Of a stretch of DNA of 6,869 bases, positions 5,418 through 6,869 are shown piece after piece. How positions within the stretch are numbered: position 1 is the stretch's first letter; every line of letters begins with the position of its first letter. The notes under the pieces are model-generated. The model searched no databases and was not told the origin of the DNA. It was given only the letters and a program-made list of their open reading frames with translations. The stretch is from the NCBI GenBank assembly GCA_947441695.1, contig CANEUK010000079.1, positions 1-6,869 on the forward strand. The letters are read 5' to 3'. The position numbers and the translations under genes are program-made. The stretch is from Rickettsiales bacterium (GTDB lineage Bacteria > Pseudomonadota > Alphaproteobacteria > Rickettsiales > UBA1997).

Positions 5418-6869
5418 TTAATTGCCTTTACCAACCTTTGACCCCTGACTTTTCCCTTCTTGTAATTTGACTGGATTATCTCTTTTTTGGGTTAAGTTTG
5501 AAGGTTTTTCTTCTTTAGCAGCTTCATCCTGTGGGGCTTTTTTTCTGTTATCTTCTTTGTTTGGTTGAACTCTTTTAATATCACCTTCTGATGCGGCAAC
5601 ATGTAAATCTGATCTCTGTGACCTAGCTTTTTCAATTTCTACTTCTAGCTCATTATGCCCATTTTCTTTGGCTAGATCGAGAGGAGTTTTTCCATATTTG
5701 TTTTTAGTCTCAATTCCAGCTCCTTCGTCCAAAAGAATTTGAACTGTTGAAGTGTGACCTTTTTTTGCAGCATAATGCAAAGCTGTTTCTTCATTTTTGT
5801 CTTTAGCCTCAATTTCAGCTCCCGCGTCTAAAAGAAGTTTAACTATTTCAGCGCGACCTTTTTTTGAGGCATAATGCAAAGCTGTTGCGTTATTTTTGTT
5901 TTCAGCCTTAACGTTAGCCCCATTATTTAAAAGAAGTTGAACTGTTGTATGGTGCCCTTTTGCTGCGGTAGCACACAAAACTGTGAATCCATATTTGTCT
6001 TTAGCCTCAATGTCAGCTCCTTTTTCTAAAAGAAGTTGAACTGTTGTATTGTGCCCTCTTGCTGCGGCATGCTCTAAAGCTGTTGATTCATATTTGTCTT
6101 TAGCCTCAATGTCAGCTCCTTTTTCTAAAAGAAGTTTAACTTTTTCAGCTTCACCTTTTGCTGCAGCAGTCAGCAAAATTTTATTTAGAGTTAAAATTGA
6201 CCTAGCTTTTTCAATTTCTACTTCTAGCTCATTATGCCCATTTTCTTTGGCTAGATCGAGTGGTGTTTTTCCATCTTTGTTTTTAGCCTCAATGTTAGCT
6301 CCTCTTTTTAAAAGAAGTTGAGCTGTTGAAGTGTAACCATTTCTTGCGGCAGCATGCAAAGGTGTTTGACCATCTTCGTCTTTAGCCTCAATTTCAGCTC
6401 CTTTTTCTAAAAGAAGTTGAACTCTTTTAATATCACCTTTTGATGCGGCAACATTTAAATCTGAACTTCTCTGTGACCTAGCTTTTTCAATTTCTACTTC
6501 TAACTCATTGTGCCCATTTTTTTTGGCTAGATCGAGTGGTGTTTTTCCATCTTTGTTTTTAGCCTCAATGTTAGCTCCTCTATCTAAAAGAAGTTGAACT
6601 GTTGAAGTGTGACCATTGAATACGGCATGATGCAAAGCCGTTAATCCATCTTTGTTTTTAGCCTCAATGTCAGCTCCTCTATCTAAAAGAAGTTGAACTG
6701 TTGAAGTGTGACCATTGAATACGGCATAATGCAAAGCCGTTAATCCATCTTTGTTTTTAGCTTCAATATAATGCAAAGCCGTTAATCCATTTTTGTTTTT
6801 AGCTTCAATTTTAGCTCCTCTGTCTAAAAGAAGTTTAACTATTGAAGTGTAACCATTTGATGCGGGATA
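5418..6869 (-). CDS. Ankyrin-repeat protein, probable host-interaction effector (5' end outside window)
   Basis: The - strand frame is open from the right window edge to a TAA at 5418-5420: 483 visible residues with no methionine codon at all, so the real start lies beyond base 6869. A TTG at 6776 is in frame but interrupts an ankyrin repeat and is not a credible start. Residues 1-435 (numbered from the edge) are about 14 ankyrin units, most with the 33-residue pattern TALHxA...GH..TVQLLL..GA.IEAK. Residues 28-40 are a unit shortened to 14 residues. A cap-like unit with GKTPLDLAK.NGHNELEVEIEKARS occurs three times (107-136, 199-230, 392-420), each followed by a fresh unit start (AA.KGD..RV). 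The last unit breaks after Val-Gln (435) into a 48-residue Lys/Glu/Gln-rich tail with no predicted fold. No transmembrane segment is visible. Ankyrin proteins bind other proteins, and in intracellular bacteria many are secreted into the host cell; that role here is inferred, with no secretion signal demonstrated. It converges on the + strand cluster. Confidence 0.93.
   Translation of the reverse strand, partial: YPASNGYTSIVKLLLDRGAKIEAKNKNGLTALHYIEAKNKDGLTALHYAVFNGHTSTVQLLLDRGADIEAKNKDGLTALHHAVFNGHTSTVQLLLDRGANIEAKNKDGKTPLDLAKKNGHNELEVEIEKARSQRSSDLNVAASKGDIKRVQLLLEKGAEIEAKDEDGQTPLHAAARNGYTSTAQLLLKRGANIEAKNKDGKTPLDLAKENGHNELEVEIEKARSILTLNKILLTAAAKGEAEKVKLLLEKGADIEAKDKYESTALEHAAARGHNTTVQLLLEKGADIEAKDKYGFTVLCATAAKGHHTTVQLLLNNGANVKAENKNNATALHYASKKGRAEIVKLLLDAGAEIEAKDKNEETALHYAAKKGHTSTVQILLDEGAGIETKNKYGKTPLDLAKENGHNELEVEIEKARSQRSDLHVAASEGDIKRVQPNKEDNRKKAPQDEAAKEEKPSNLTQKRDNPVKLQEGKSQGSKVGKGN
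5565..5696 (-). repeat. Cap-plus-new-start ankyrin module, copy 1 (truncated)
   Basis: This 132-nt segment matches 6417-6551 with about eight substitutions and one missing codon. It encodes the third cap-like unit and the first 15 residues of a new ankyrin unit. Homology ends abruptly at 5565, where the other copy continues into the helix-forming LLLEKGAE and this copy enters the charged tail. Confidence 0.85.
6198..6275 (-). repeat. Cap-like ankyrin unit, middle copy
   Basis: This segment encodes the second copy of the 26-residue cap-like unit. Its protein sequence equals copy 1 in all residues except the one after the window of comparison (Tyr versus Asp in the opening position), and its DNA is nearly identical to copy 1 (5619-5696). 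Downstream of it the sequence differs (ILTLNK instead of SQRS), so only the cap part is shared with the other two modules. Confidence 0.8.
6417..6551 (-). repeat. Cap-plus-new-start ankyrin module, copy 3 (intact)
   Basis: This 135-nt segment is the partner of 5565-5696. It encodes a cap-like unit followed by the first 15 residues of a new ankyrin unit, which here continues normally. One extra codon (Ser-Ser-Asp against Ser-Asp) and scattered substitutions separate the copies, which points to a fairly recent intragenic duplication. Confidence 0.85.
6547..6786 (-). repeat. Tandem 99-nt ankyrin repeats plus one 42-nt deleted unit
   Basis: Units 6547-6645 and 6646-6744 are each 99 nt (33 codons) and differ at only two positions. 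The next unit, 6745-6786, is 42 nt: its first 23 and last 19 bases match the ends of the 99-nt unit, with the middle 57 nt (19 codons) missing in frame. The missing part encodes most of the two helices and loop of one ankyrin repeat. The next repeat to the right (from 6787) is more diverged. Confidence 0.93.

Noticed and set aside
6049..6321. Plus-strand open frame opposite the ankyrin repeats
   Set aside because: It is the antisense of the repeat array; its apparent repeats mirror the ankyrin codons.
6774..6776. TTG as the start of the ankyrin gene
   Set aside because: It lies inside a TALHY motif of a repeat, and ankyrin sequence continues in frame to the right edge.
5565..6869. CRISPR array or non-coding tandem repeat
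   Set aside because: Units are multiples of 3 nt, code for ankyrin repeats and have no spacers.
1..6869. Insertion sequence, tRNA/rRNA gene, attachment site or toxin-antitoxin pair
   Set aside because: No transposase or integrase, no tRNA-like fold, no terminal repeats and no small paired genes were visible on either strand.

Overview
The window looks like part of an AT-rich, host-associated bacterial genome, most likely an alphaproteobacterium of the Rickettsiales or a similar symbiont group. This rests on the resemblance of the UvrD-type helicase to alphaproteobacterial copies as I remember them, on a long Wolbachia/Rickettsia-style ankyrin gene, on low G+C, on many 7-9 nt A and T runs, and on start codons without Shine-Dalgarno sequences. 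None of this was tested by a search.

Positions 1-5210 hold four genes on the + strand, packed head to tail with gaps of 14, 2 and 10 nt, so probably one transcript. (1) The 3' part of a secreted, cysteine-patterned protein ending in a glycine-rich domain (1-1407; its start lies left of the window). (2) An alpha-type carbonic anhydrase fold protein with a signal peptide (1422-2147), in which two of the three zinc-binding histidines and the proton-shuttle histidine are missing. (3) A complete UvrD/PcrA superfamily 1 helicase with all core motifs and a C-terminal Tudor-like domain (2150-4282). (4) A type IV pilin-like protein whose body looks like a LamG/concanavalin-type lectin domain (4293-5210).

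Positions 5211-5417 are a convergent intergenic gap with a perfect 10-bp inverted repeat and possible traces of a decayed reading frame. From 5418 to the right edge, the - strand carries the 3' part of a large ankyrin-repeat gene (start lies right of the window). It contains near-identical 99-nt tandem repeats, one repeat shortened by exactly 57 nt, three internal copies of a capping-type unit, and a 3' end where a repeat breaks off into a charged tail.

Together the genes suggest a surface/host-interaction neighbourhood: two exported adhesin- or pilin-like proteins and an exported carbonic-anhydrase-like protein surround a housekeeping DNA repair helicase, next to a probable ankyrin effector. 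The most unusual item is the carbonic-anhydrase-like protein, which may be a pseudoenzyme or carry a rebuilt metal site (His-x-Glu-x-His on one strand). I do not see a clear, complete new defence or mobile system.
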